A stretch of DNA of 64,000 nucleotides from the NCBI GenBank assembly GCA_030752605.1, contig JASMDX010000014.1, forward strand, positions 15,130 to 79,129, written 5' to 3'. This DNA comes from GCA-2731375 sp002731375. Lineage in GTDB: Bacteria > Pseudomonadota > Alphaproteobacteria > GCA-2731375. This document shows, in pieces, positions 45,252-54,154 of this stretch. The notes under the pieces were generated by a model. That model was not told the DNA's origin. It searched no databases and saw only the letters and a program-made list of their open reading frames with translations. The position numbers and the translations under genes are program-made. Position 1 is the first letter of the stretch. Every line of letters begins with the position of its first letter.

Positions 45252-46049
45252 ATGCCAACAACACCAGCCTTTCCCTTTATTTCCCTTGATCCGCGCCGAA
45301 GCCTAAAAAAACCACGCGCCGCCGGCCTGACCATGGTCTCCGACTACCAACTCGGCATGATCGCACTACAAGATCTGCTTGATGTTGGCGGCGACTATAT
45401 GGACATTTTTAAGGTAGCGACGGGCACCGCACGGCTGTTCGAACGCGGCCATCTAATCGCGAAGCTGGAGCTTCTTGGCCACCATTCCGTACGTTCCTTG
45501 CTGGGTGGGCAATTCCAGGAATATGTCCTCCATACCATGGGGATGGATGCCTTTCCCCGGCATCTGGAAGAGGCCAGCGCGGTCGGTTTCGATCTGATCG
45601 AAATATCCGACAATGTGGTTGATCTGGGGCCCGGCACCCGGGAACGGCTGTTCGATGCCGTCCGCGCCGCCGGCCTGACACCGGTGGGCGAGATCGGCGA
45701 CAAACGCGAACATTCGGCCGCGCAAGCCATCGTAGCCGAAGTGCAAGAGGTGCTCGGCCTCGGTGCCGAACTGGCCTTGATCGAGGGGGCCGAGTTGATG
45801 CTCGATGGCCAGCCCAATGAGGATCTGATCCTGACCCTGAAGCGTGAGGTCGAAATAGACCGCTGCATGTTCGAGCTGGCCACGCCGAGGGTCGGTAGCA
45901 CGGCGCCACAGATTTACGCAGCCAAGAAATTTTTGATCAAAACCTTTGGCCCGGACGTCAATCTGGGAAACGTAACCCCGGATGTGGTGATCGAAACGGA
46001 AACCACCCGCTTGGGCCTTGGCTCTGCCGGACCGCTTGACCTGATGTGA
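45252..46049 (+). CDS. Phosphosulfolactate synthase (ComA)-family protein
   Basis: This 265-aa TIM-barrel protein follows the ComA family along its length. GLTMVSDYQLGMIALQDLLD corresponds to the N-terminal region, GGDYMDIFKVATGTARL to the GDYIDxxKxGxGT motif, and FDLIEISDNVVDL to the EISDGxxDI motif. VGEIGDKREHSAA, LALIEGAELML and CMFELATPRVGSTAPQIYAA follow, then FGPDVNLGNVTPDVVIETET with TRLGL near the C-terminus. ComA adds sulfite to phosphoenolpyruvate in coenzyme M biosynthesis; bacterial relatives often have unknown roles. Here the partner is a TPP enzyme. No ComB or ComC gene is seen nearby, so a classical coenzyme M pathway is not shown. Confidence 0.8.
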   Translation: MPTTPAFPFISLDPRRSLKKPRAAGLTMVSDYQLGMIALQDLLDVGGDYMDIFKVATGTARLFERGHLIAKLELLGHHSVRSLLGGQFQEYVLHTMGMDAFPRHLEEASAVGFDLIEISDNVVDLGPGTRERLFDAVRAAGLTPVGEIGDKREHSAAQAIVAEVQEVLGLGAELALIEGAELMLDGQPNEDLILTLKREVEIDRCMFELATPRVGSTAPQIYAAKKFLIKTFGPDVNLGNVTPDVVIETETTRLGLGSAGPLDLM

Positions 46050-46071
46050 CCGCGAATTGCCCGGAAATGCG

Positions 46072-46929
46072 CTAAATATCGAAATGCATGACTGGCTCGA
46101 ACAGCCCGGCCTTGAAGATCAGCACACGGAAGGTGAAAAAACCCGCCAGCACGCCGACCGCACCCACGGCCTGGCTTGTTGGCGCGCCGCCGCCCAGCCA
46201 CAACGCCGCGAAAGGCAGCAGGATACCCGCCGCCAATACCACACCATGGAACCATTTGGCGTAAAGCGTCCTGATCAGCAACTCCGCTGACAGCTTGCCG
46301 CCAGGCGCCCCATGATAAGCGCCGTACAGAAGGCCAAGAAGCATCATCAAATCCGCCAGTAACAATCCCATCGCCAGATAGCTCAACTGGGTTGCCAGTC
46401 CGCCCCCCGCCAACGGCAGCGTCAGAACGACACCGCCGGTCAGACCATAAAGCAAAGAGGAAATAGGCATCATTGCCGTGTTCCAAAGGGCAACTGCACT
46501 GGACTGAGACATCGCGAAACCTTGATAGGTCATCACGATCAATGCCGAAGCTCCAGCCAGCCATGGCAACAGACCGCCCAACGGCACAGCGCCAGCCGTC
46601 ATGACATTTATCGTGTGCAAGATACCTGCACCCATAAAAACAATGGTCGCGATCAAACCGCGGCTGGTCCAGGAGCGGTCAGGGCGCAAAATGGCGCGCC
46701 AGGATTTTCCCGGCACGCCCATGTGGGTCAAATGAAAGAATGGCTTGCCGATACCCTTGATTAGCAAGCCGAGGATCATGCCCGGCACCACGCCACAAAG
46801 CATCGAGACAAGAAACAGTCCCGCACCCAGTTCGCCGCAGAAGAAAGCGGCCGCCATTGCCGCACCCCAATGCCGCTGGGCGCGGCAGCCCAAACGAAAA
46901 TTGTCGCCAACCATTTCAGCTTTTTGCAT
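46072..46929 (-). CDS. NrfD/PsrC/DmsC-type membrane anchor subunit
   Basis: This 285-aa membrane protein has about eight helices, beginning AAMAAAFFCGELGAGLFLVS after a short cytoplasmic stretch and followed by LCGVVPGMILGLLIKGIG. The loop GKPFFHLTHMGVPGKSW, with its conserved Lys-Pro and Arg residues, is the NrfD-family quinone-site region. It would exchange electrons between the quinone pool and the iron-sulfur subunit encoded directly upstream (3 bases). Third and last gene of the molybdopterin oxidoreductase operon; it converges with the ComA-like gene. Confidence 0.85.
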   Translation of the reverse strand: MQKAEMVGDNFRLGCRAQRHWGAAMAAAFFCGELGAGLFLVSMLCGVVPGMILGLLIKGIGKPFFHLTHMGVPGKSWRAILRPDRSWTSRGLIATIVFMGAGILHTINVMTAGAVPLGGLLPWLAGASALIVMTYQGFAMSQSSAVALWNTAMMPISSLLYGLTGGVVLTLPLAGGGLATQLSYLAMGLLLADLMMLLGLLYGAYHGAPGGKLSAELLIRTLYAKWFHGVVLAAGILLPFAALWLGGGAPTSQAVGAVGVLAGFFTFRVLIFKAGLFEPVMHFDI

Positions 46930-46932
46930 GGG

Positions 46933-47556
46933 TTAATCCACGTAGTAGACGCTGGGTTGGGTGTTCTTCTCGGGCATCGGCGTGCGGCCGTTGCGCCGGC
47001 GGATCAGTTTACTGGCCTTGCTATCGGGATCGCTCCGGTCGCCAAAGATCCGCGCTTCGGTGGGGCAGCTGACAACGCAGGCGGGCTGCAGCCCGCGATC
47101 AACGCGAGCGCTGCAGAAATCGCACTTGGCCACCGTACCGGTCTGCCAGCGCTCGTCCCGGTCCGCCTCAAAAGCCTGTCTGTTACCTTCGCCGAAATAG
47201 CTCTTTTGCAGGATTGCCTTGGTTAGCTGCGTTCGGTTGTCGTAGGGGCAGGCGACAGCGCAGGCGTTACAGCCGATGCATTTCTCCTGATCGACCATCA
47301 CGATGCCGTCGTCCCGTGTATGGGTGGCATCGGAAGGGCAGGCCTTCTCACAGGGCGCATCCTCGCAATGATTACACAAAGTGGGGATATAGTGGCGCCG
47401 AACATTGGGAAAGGAACCCACTTCGGTGACAAAGGTGCGGGTGAAGAAAACATCCTCCGGCAGGCTGTTTTCCGTCTTGCAGGCGACAACGCAGGCATTG
47501 CAGCCAATGCAACGGTTCAGATCGAACACCATGCCCCATTTTGTCATGACCGGCAC
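46933..47556 (-). CDS. Four-cluster ferredoxin subunit of a molybdopterin oxidoreductase (DmsB/PsrB type)
   Basis: A 207-aa protein with four [4Fe-4S] cysteine groups: CIGCNACVVAC near residue 16, CNHCEDAPCEKAC near 61, CIGCNACAVAC near 93, and CDFCSARVDRGLQPAC followed by VVSC near 144. It has no signal peptide, in line with the catalytic subunit. The start is MPVMTKWGMVFDLN; M4 is possible. It relays electrons between the membrane anchor and the molybdenum subunit and lies 3 bases after the latter's stop. Confidence 0.93.
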   Translation of the reverse strand: MPVMTKWGMVFDLNRCIGCNACVVACKTENSLPEDVFFTRTFVTEVGSFPNVRRHYIPTLCNHCEDAPCEKACPSDATHTRDDGIVMVDQEKCIGCNACAVACPYDNRTQLTKAILQKSYFGEGNRQAFEADRDERWQTGTVAKCDFCSARVDRGLQPACVVSCPTEARIFGDRSDPDSKASKLIRRRNGRTPMPEKNTQPSVYYVD

Positions 47557-47559
47557 ACC

Positions 47560-50127
47560 CTAACTTTCCACCTTTTGGATTTTCACCTTACCGATGGTTT
47601 CCATGGTGCCCCCCAGCATGCCGGTGTGGGCCAGATCAATGGCAAGATGGGCGTTCTGGCTGATGCCGATGCCGTCAGCCACGGGATGATGGCTGCCCCG
47701 GCCAAAGCCGCCCGAGATGGCCGCTGTTTGGGGATGGATGCCCTCGGACAGGCCGACAACACCCTTGGCTTTGGCATGGCGCGATTCAACCCAAACGGCA
47801 TCGCCTTCCTTCAGCGATCTGGCCTTGGCGGTGGTGGCATTGATCACCACCTTGATTAGCTGCGGATCCCGTTTCGCCACATCCATGAGGATCGGATTGG
47901 TCGCCGTATCGGCATAGGTGGTCATGGCGGATTTGTAGGAGATGACATAGAAGTCGAACTCCGCATCTACCGCATGAACGGGACTGGCCTCCCAAAACGG
48001 CACTCCCTTGTAGACATCGGTACGGATTCGCAGCCCGTGCTTCTTCTCTATCTCGTGGCGGGCCAGGTTTTCCTTCAACTCATCGCCGACCGTCTTGATA
48101 TAGTTAAAGAACAGCGGCAGCCTGGCATCTCCATATATGCAGTATTTCTGATCCGGCTTGAGAGGCTGGAAATCATTGCCATATCGCTGGTACCAGGCAA
48201 GATCCTTGCTGCCCTGGGAATGGCATTTGGCCTGAATATCCAGAACCTCGTCGTGGCGGTATTTGCGTTTGAGGTCCAATTCGAAAGGCGGTGACAGACC
48301 CAAAGTCCGGTTCAGGGCCGCATTGAAGCCGTTCGGGCCGAACAGGAAATCCGCCCGTTCCGCCAGCTCAATCAGGATATCCATACCATCCATGGTGTCA
48401 TGCAGCGGCGGCACCACCGGCTGCGCCACCTGCAGGCCCACCCTGTCGTGGCTCCAATTAATGAAATTGTAGCGCTCCAGGTAGGTATGTTCAGGCAAGA
48501 CCACGTCGGCGAAATCGGTCGCTTCATCAAGGTAGATATTGATGGAGACCACGAGATCGAGTTTCTTCAGAGCCCTCGCGACGACGCTGCCATCACCGCT
48601 ATTGGTGAACGGGTTGGAATGATAGATCACCAGCGCCTCGGGCGCGTAGTCAAAGCCGAAGTTCTCCGGATTGAGTGTCGTCCACGGCACCAAATGCCCC
48701 ATGTCGCAGGCCAGCGGGCCGTAGTCCCGCAATTCCAGGCTCTTCGGCGGATAGGAAAACGGCGTATAGAGATGCCAGCCGGTGGAATGAGGCTGGATCA
48801 TGCCGTCTTCGCCCTTGGCCAGCATGCGCGGTCCGCCGCCAAAACGCCGCGCGTCCATGCTTTTGGGCAGCTGGCCGCCGGGCACGCCGAGGGCACCGAC
48901 CAGCATTAGGACCGTTTCCTGGGCCAACATGGCATTGGCCCCGTTGGTATGCGCCTGCAGGCCGCGATAGGACAGCATGGATACGGGCCGGTAGGGGTAT
49001 TCGACGCCATCGATAACGATGGTCTGGCCGATACAGGCGGCGGCGGCGAATTCCTCGGTGATGCGCCGGATCGTGGCCGCCGGAATATCGCAAATGCCCT
49101 CCGCCCACTCCGGCGTATAGCTTGTCGTTTCATCCTTCAGGTACTGGAACGCCGGCACGCATTCGACGCCATCGACGACGTAGCTGCCCTCAAGGCTGTA
49201 ATCGCCAATAGAGCCGTCCTCAAAGGACTTCGCAACACCCGCCGCCGCGTCCCAGACCAGCGGTTTGCCAGTTGCCGGATCGGTCACGAAATTCCTTTCG
49301 GGGTCCAGCAGATAAGGCGCATTGGTACCCTTCTTTAGCCACTCGGCATCATAGATTCCGTATTCGTGCAGCAGCAGATAAATCATCGCCAGCAGCAGAG
49401 CCAGATCCGTGGCTGGCTTGATCGGCAGCCAGTCATCGGCCTTACTGGCGGCCACGGAGAGGCGGGGATCGGCGACCACCAGCTTTAGTCCCCGCTCCCG
49501 CGCCTCGGCCAGTTCACGCGCGATCCTGACCGATGACTGATAGGCCCCAAAGCCGTATTCCGAGCCCAGCAGGATCAGATAATTGCAGTATTCCAGATCG
49601 GGGAATTCGACCAAGGCGCCGTGGGTGATCATGCCGACGAAATGATTGGGGTTGGCGCATTGGTTGGAGACGCCGCTAAAACAAAAACCGTTGTTCGTGG
49701 TACCGTAGGCCGCGCCCCAGGCAATGGATTGGATATATTTTTCATACGGCCACAGGGAACAGATCAACTTGTTCGGATTTTCCTGGCGGATCGTCCGCAA
49801 TTTATCCCCGACCAGATCGAGCGCTTCCTCCCAACTTGCCTCGCGCCACTTGGGATCGATATTCCTGCCCTTTTCAGGGTTGGTGCGGATCAGCGGCGTC
49901 TTTACCCGGTATGGATCGTAGTACTTAGAGACCCCGGATAAGCCCCGCGCGCACAGATGGCCCAATGTATTGGGATCGTCGGCATCGCCTCTGATCCGGA
50001 CCGGATTGCCGTCCTTGACCTGGACAACGATGCCACAGGCATTGAAGCACTGCTGACAATGGCTCTTGATCCATATCTCAGCCGGCGTCTCCGAAACTTC
50101 GGCACCAGCTGCATTTTGAGCTTCCAT
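47560..50127 (-). CDS. Molybdopterin-dependent oxidoreductase catalytic subunit (DMSO reductase family), leaderless
   Basis: This 855-aa protein binds a [4Fe-4S] cluster through Cys24, Cys27, Cys31 and Cys59 (CQQCFNAC spacing, then CARGLSGV). It continues with bis-MGD domains: YLILLGSEYGFGAYQSS, LKLVVADPRLSVAASKADDW, NGANAMLAQETVLMLVGALG, VIYHSNPFTNSGDGSVV, and ATDFADVVLPEHTYLERYN. The C-terminal cap has GDAVWVESRHAKAKGVVGLS. Cys149 or Cys157 could be the Mo ligand, as in polysulfide/thiosulfate reductases. No twin-arginine leader is present, so the enzyme probably faces the cytoplasm. The substrate is unknown; it is first in a three-gene operon. Confidence 0.9.
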   Translation of the reverse strand: MEAQNAAGAEVSETPAEIWIKSHCQQCFNACGIVVQVKDGNPVRIRGDADDPNTLGHLCARGLSGVSKYYDPYRVKTPLIRTNPEKGRNIDPKWREASWEEALDLVGDKLRTIRQENPNKLICSLWPYEKYIQSIAWGAAYGTTNNGFCFSGVSNQCANPNHFVGMITHGALVEFPDLEYCNYLILLGSEYGFGAYQSSVRIARELAEARERGLKLVVADPRLSVAASKADDWLPIKPATDLALLLAMIYLLLHEYGIYDAEWLKKGTNAPYLLDPERNFVTDPATGKPLVWDAAAGVAKSFEDGSIGDYSLEGSYVVDGVECVPAFQYLKDETTSYTPEWAEGICDIPAATIRRITEEFAAAACIGQTIVIDGVEYPYRPVSMLSYRGLQAHTNGANAMLAQETVLMLVGALGVPGGQLPKSMDARRFGGGPRMLAKGEDGMIQPHSTGWHLYTPFSYPPKSLELRDYGPLACDMGHLVPWTTLNPENFGFDYAPEALVIYHSNPFTNSGDGSVVARALKKLDLVVSINIYLDEATDFADVVLPEHTYLERYNFINWSHDRVGLQVAQPVVPPLHDTMDGMDILIELAERADFLFGPNGFNAALNRTLGLSPPFELDLKRKYRHDEVLDIQAKCHSQGSKDLAWYQRYGNDFQPLKPDQKYCIYGDARLPLFFNYIKTVGDELKENLARHEIEKKHGLRIRTDVYKGVPFWEASPVHAVDAEFDFYVISYKSAMTTYADTATNPILMDVAKRDPQLIKVVINATTAKARSLKEGDAVWVESRHAKAKGVVGLSEGIHPQTAAISGGFGRGSHHPVADGIGISQNAHLAIDLAHTGMLGGTMETIGKVKIQKVES

Positions 50128-50269
50128 CTTCCGCTACCACATATGATTTGGCGGTAACGATAGCATAACGCTTCGTCCGAGGCGTGCTTTTGCATACATT
50201 GCCGCCGCACTAGCTTGCTATCGTAATGTGGTATCATGCCGACGTGCGGCATCGAAAAAGGATTGAAGC

Positions 50270-51010
50270 ATGACCACAGTGGGAGACGACACGACCGAGA
50301 CCCCGGAAACGGTTCTGGCCAAGCTGGAAGCCCTGCGGGCCAAACGGGGCTACCTACTGCCGCATCACGGGTTGATGGCCGTGGGCGAGCCTGATCTGCT
50401 GGCTGCCTATGACCAGATGTACACTACGTTGACCCTGGGTACGCGGATATTGGACGAGCGCAGCAAGGAAATCATTTGGCTGGTCATTTTGACCACCACG
50501 TCGGAGGCCATCGCCACCCATCATATCCAGCGCATGCATGAGGCTGGCGGGACCGATGGGGAAATCGAAACGGCGGTACGCCTGGCCGCCTATGCCCGGG
50601 GCGCTGATTATTTCACTTTCGTGCGTCAACACTGGGCCCCGCACCTAGCGGACTATGACGCCGTCAGGGCCTATCGCGACGGTCTGGACGCTCTAGTGGC
50701 CGGTAGCGGCATTGAACCGGGCTGCGTGGAAATGGCCTTGGCCGCGGCCCATGCCTGCCAGCGGCGCTGGGAATGGGTCGATGAACACATTATAGGCGCC
50801 TACCGCGAAGGCATCGTCGAGCGCGCCTTGCTGGAAGCGTTTAGCCTGATGATGTTCCCCGGCAGTATACCCAATTTCGTCGATTCCGCGGCACGCTGGC
50901 AGCGTTTGATCCTGGAAGGGCGAGTTGCCGCCTCGCCGGCCTTTGAAGCCTGGGCCCGCGCGCCGGGCCAGGGCGGCTATGACGAAGCCGCCGGCAGCGG
51001 CGATTCCTGA
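50270..51010 (+). CDS. Carboxymuconolactone-decarboxylase-family (AhpD-like) protein
   Basis: The 246-aa product contains two AhpD-like helical modules. The first, YDQMYTTLTLGTRILDERSK then IIWLVILTTTSEAIATHHI, has the family helix, but the peroxidatic CxxC is replaced by Thr/Ser-Glu, so it is not a peroxidase of the AhpD kind. The second begins YDAVRAYRDGLDALVAGSGI. The gene diverges from the molybdopterin oxidoreductase with 142 bases between. The reaction is unknown. An MFS exporter gene follows after about 50 bases. Confidence 0.82.
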   Translation: MTTVGDDTTETPETVLAKLEALRAKRGYLLPHHGLMAVGEPDLLAAYDQMYTTLTLGTRILDERSKEIIWLVILTTTSEAIATHHIQRMHEAGGTDGEIETAVRLAAYARGADYFTFVRQHWAPHLADYDAVRAYRDGLDALVAGSGIEPGCVEMALAAAHACQRRWEWVDEHIIGAYREGIVERALLEAFSLMMFPGSIPNFVDSAARWQRLILEGRVAASPAFEAWARAPGQGGYDEAAGSGDS

Positions 51011-51061
51011 GCCAGAGGAAACCACGCGGCTTTATAGCAGGCCGGGGGTATTCGAGGTTCC

Positions 51062-52261
51062 ATGATCAACATTCCAGCCTTTGCCATCGCGGACTACCGC
51101 AAGCTATGGGCCGGCTCGGCGTTCAATCAACAAGGTATGAGCGGCGAACAGGTGGTGTTGGGCCTGTTGGTCTTTCAGTTCACCCAGTCAACCGCTTGGG
51201 TCGGGGTGATGCTGGCGGTCTATTTTCTGCCGTTCTTCGTGTTTGGCATTGTCTCGGGCGCGGTCGCGGACCGGCTGGACCGGCGTGCGTTGCTGCGCCG
51301 GGTCGAGGCCCTGATCATAATAAACATGGTCGTCTTCGCGGCCGTCCTGGCGCTGGATTTAGCGGCCCTTTGGGTCATTATTGTTTTCACGCTGATAACG
51401 GGCGGCCTGCGCGCGCTGCATCAACCGGCGCGGCTGAGCTACGCCTACGATATCATCGGCGGCGATAAAATCGTCTCCGGCCTGGGCCTGCTGAATTTGG
51501 GTTCGCGCACCGGGCAGTTGATCGGCGCCCTGGCCGCCGGCGCCGTGATGGCCCGGTACGGCGGCGCGGCGGCCTTCCTTGTCCTGGCATCGGGCCATGG
51601 TCTAGCCTTCATATTCTTTCTCCGTCTTCGCACAGTGGGCAAGGCGGCGGTTACCGACCGCGTCCCGCTGCGGCAAAACATCCGCGAATATGTCGTAGAG
51701 TTGCGGGCCAACCATCTCCTCCTGATGTTGGTGGCGGTGACAGCTGCGGTGGAAATTTTCGGCTTTTCCTTCGCCACGGCGCTGCCGGAACTAGCGAGCA
51801 CGCGCCTGAACCTTGGCGCCGATGGCCTCGGCATGTTGCATGCCGCGCGCGCCGTGGGCGGCATGATCGCCGGTCTGGGATTGACCTTCATGGGCGCCCT
51901 ACAGCGCCGCGGCCTCGCCTATCTCGGCGTTATTTTTAGCTTTGGCGCCAGCCTGATACTGCTATCCGCCGACAGCCCCTTGCTGGCGACATTGGTCGTG
52001 GTCGCCCTGGTCGCGGGCGCGGCGGCGGCCTCCGATATTCTGACCCAAAGCATGATGCAAATGGTGGTGCCGAACGCCCTACGCGGCCGCGCCATGGGTG
52101 TCTGGGTGCTGGCGATCGGCTTCGGACCGTTGGGCCATCTTGAAATGGGCGGCCTCGCCGAAATGCTCGGCCTTGGCCCTGCCTTGTTCACCAACGGCGC
52201 GGCACTACTCGCCGTCGGCGTCATCGTCAACATCGTCGCGCCCCGGTTGCGTCAGCTCTAG
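51062..52261 (+). CDS. MFS transporter (EntS-like exporter branch)
   Basis: This 399-aa inner-membrane protein has twelve predicted helices. It starts FAIADYRKLWAGSAFNQQGM, followed by VVLGLLVFQFTQSTAWVGVM. The motif A segment is IVSGAVADRLDRRALLRRVE near residue 65, between helices 2 and 3. The pattern is that of the enterobactin-exporter-like MFS_3 group, which exports siderophores, drugs or other small molecules. It lies behind the carboxymuconolactone-decarboxylase-family gene and may export a related product. It is the last intact gene before the low-GC island. Confidence 0.9.
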   Translation: MINIPAFAIADYRKLWAGSAFNQQGMSGEQVVLGLLVFQFTQSTAWVGVMLAVYFLPFFVFGIVSGAVADRLDRRALLRRVEALIIINMVVFAAVLALDLAALWVIIVFTLITGGLRALHQPARLSYAYDIIGGDKIVSGLGLLNLGSRTGQLIGALAAGAVMARYGGAAAFLVLASGHGLAFIFFLRLRTVGKAAVTDRVPLRQNIREYVVELRANHLLLMLVAVTAAVEIFGFSFATALPELASTRLNLGADGLGMLHAARAVGGMIAGLGLTFMGALQRRGLAYLGVIFSFGASLILLSADSPLLATLVVVALVAGAAAASDILTQSMMQMVVPNALRGRAMGVWVLAIGFGPLGHLEMGGLAEMLGLGPALFTNGAALLAVGVIVNIVAPRLRQL

Positions 52262-52814
52262 TAGGCATAGGGATTACACTTTGTCACTGCAACCGGAGCA
52301 CGCAAAATAAAAGACCTGACCCCGTCGATGTGGCCCAAATCCGCAATCGTTGCGCATTACCGGTTTTCCCGACATATCATCTTCGACGGTGTTTCTTGGC
52401 AATCTGTTTACGGTAGCCAAATCGATCCGATTTGGGAACTCTTGGAAGAGCCTATAATGGGTCAGATTACAAAAGAGATCGAAAAAAATGACCTGGGCCG
52501 AAGACCAAAAACGTCGAAAGGAAATGGGGTTCCCGCCGGGAAACAAAAAAGGCGCGTTCATGTTCAATAAAGATTTAGCCTAGTGACTAGCGGTAACAGG
52601 TTATTTGCCCATGTTCGCCATCAAAGTCGGCGCTCGCGGCGGCGGGTAACAATCAGAATATATTGCTCAAATATCCCATATGCCTAGTCGAAAGAGAGTT
52701 TCTGTCAAAGCTACACCGACAATAACTTATTCCTCATTATTCATGGAAAAACGCACCGACCCGGATTGATTAGGCCGCTGTGCCCGCCGATTGGGCGCAA
52801 AGAAGCTGTCCAGC
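52262..52814. other. Gene-poor junction left of the cytochrome island
   Basis: No intact gene is visible in these 550 bases, which are more AT-rich than the region to the left. A 31-codon plus-strand frame at 52488-52583 (MTWAEDQKRRKEMGFPPGNK) looks like a short gene relic but I cannot assign it. The region has several stop codons in all frames. Confidence 0.45.
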
Positions 52815-53102
52815 AGAATATTTGTTGATCTGCTGGGTTAGGAGTGGAATAATTTTGTCCACGCCATCAATGAACTGGTGATGGTTGCTGAAGGCCGTCT
52901 GGAAATGTCGGTTGTTGACTGGGTCCGGATTGCGGAAGATGGGGATGAGATTTTCTTACCCGAAGGCAGTGCTTATTTCCTGAAGAACATCTCAGGGGAC
53001 GTAATCAGGTGGCTTTACGGCTACGACCGATATCAGTCACGTCTATTAAGGGAATTTGTGGTACCAGATGGTTTGGTTCTTGGTCCGGTCGAACTAAGTT
53101 AA
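52815..53102 (+). pseudogene. Cupin-domain remnant with in-frame amber stop
   Basis: The plus frame reads RIFVDLLG, then TAG at 52839-52841, then EWNNFVHAINELVMVAEGRL and DGDEIFLPEGSAYFLKNI, ending near WLYGYDRYQ and GPVELS. The spacing of His, Glu-Leu-Val, EGRLE and GDEIFLPxG is that of a small cupin family whose members begin with a drug- or solvent-like VDLW...GQxWxDFVHxxDELV pattern, so the TAG most likely replaces a Gln codon. The N-terminal part upstream of 52815 is not recognisable. It sits 42 bases before the first cytochrome gene. Confidence 0.5.
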
Positions 53103-53144
53103 TGACAATAAGTAATATAAAACCGTGATTTAGCAGGGGAAACT

Positions 53145-54092
53145 ATGAAAATCACTGCAAGGTATCTCTTTGCAACTGTCCTGGCAGCCTTGGCCTTTGT
53201 CCTGGCTTCGCCGTCTGCGCAGGCAGCACCTATAGCGCTGGGCGACAAGGTTTGTCTGGAGTGCCATAAGGCCGAACATACCGTTTGGAAGGAAACAAAA
53301 CACTTCAAATCCTTCCGCAAGGTTCACAAGAACAAGAAAGCCAAAAAGATTGTGAAGGCCATTGGTGGCAAGAGCATGAAAAAAGAGGCAGCCTGCGCCC
53401 TTTGCCATTACACAAAAGTTGCAAAAAAGGCTGGCAAAAAGCCCCGTCCTGCTTCAGGGCCCAGTTGCGAAAGCTGTCATGGCGCATCGTCAAACTGGAT
53501 CAAGGTCCATAACGACTACGGTGGTCCCAATGCCAAAAAGGCCGACGAAACAGCGACGCACAAAGCAGAACGTCTGAAGAAAGCGGCGGCGGCTGGCATG
53601 ATCTGGTCATTTGACCACTACGGCATCGCCGAAAACTGCATGTCCTGTCACGGGCTGAATAACGCGGCGCTGGATGGCAAGACCCTCGCAGCCATGCTGG
53701 AGGCAGAACATCCGCTGAATCCTGGTTTTGAACTGGTGAAGTATTCGCAAGGTTCGGTTCGTCATCGTTTCTATCCTCCCGACGTGGCAAGAAACGCTAA
53801 AATAACACCTGCGCAGCTGTCGGAGATGTTTGTTGAGGGACAGGCGGCAAAACTTGTTTCAGCGACTGACGCTTTGACCAAATCTGACAATCCAAAGTAC
53901 CAGGCAGCACAGAAGGCACGGCGTGCAAGAGCGATTGCCGCCCTGGAAGCCGCAAAGTCAGTTCCCGAAGTTGCAGCCTTGCTGGCATCTCCGACCAAGG
54001 AGAACGCCCTGAAACTGGTGGATGCCATCAAGGGCAAAAATCTTTCGAGTTTGGTTGGGTCCCGAATTCCGGCAAATGCCGACTACAAATAA
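53145..54092 (+). CDS. Four-heme c-type cytochrome (c554-like), periplasmic
   Basis: The 315-aa product has a signal peptide (residues 1-27, ending AQA) and four heme-c sites: CLECH (37-41), CALCH (84-88), CESCH (108-112) and CMSCH (165-169). The first site sits in CLECHKAEHTVWKETKHFKS, a cytochrome c554-type pattern. A Lys-rich stretch follows it, and the last 130 residues are a heme-free Ala/Lys-rich helical tail with a basic pI. It is periplasmic. AGGGGA precedes the start. It is the first gene of the seven-gene island operon and probably shuttles electrons between the larger cytochromes. Codons are clearly less GC-rich than in the rest of the window. Confidence 0.88.
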   Translation: MKITARYLFATVLAALAFVLASPSAQAAPIALGDKVCLECHKAEHTVWKETKHFKSFRKVHKNKKAKKIVKAIGGKSMKKEAACALCHYTKVAKKAGKKPRPASGPSCESCHGASSNWIKVHNDYGGPNAKKADETATHKAERLKKAAAAGMIWSFDHYGIAENCMSCHGLNNAALDGKTLAAMLEAEHPLNPGFELVKYSQGSVRHRFYPPDVARNAKITPAQLSEMFVEGQAAKLVSATDALTKSDNPKYQAAQKARRARAIAALEAAKSVPEVAALLASPTKENALKLVDAIKGKNLSSLVGSRIPANADYK

Positions 54093-54154
54093 ACTGAAAT
54101 CGATTATGCTGGCACTCGTTGCCGGCATCCCGGAACAAGAGGAGCTTTGATCGT

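Noticed and set aside
26594..52841. Stop-codon reassignment as explanation for the interrupted genes
   Set aside because: TAG, TGA and TAA all occur as interrupters, while all three also end intact genes nearby, so a changed code does not fit.
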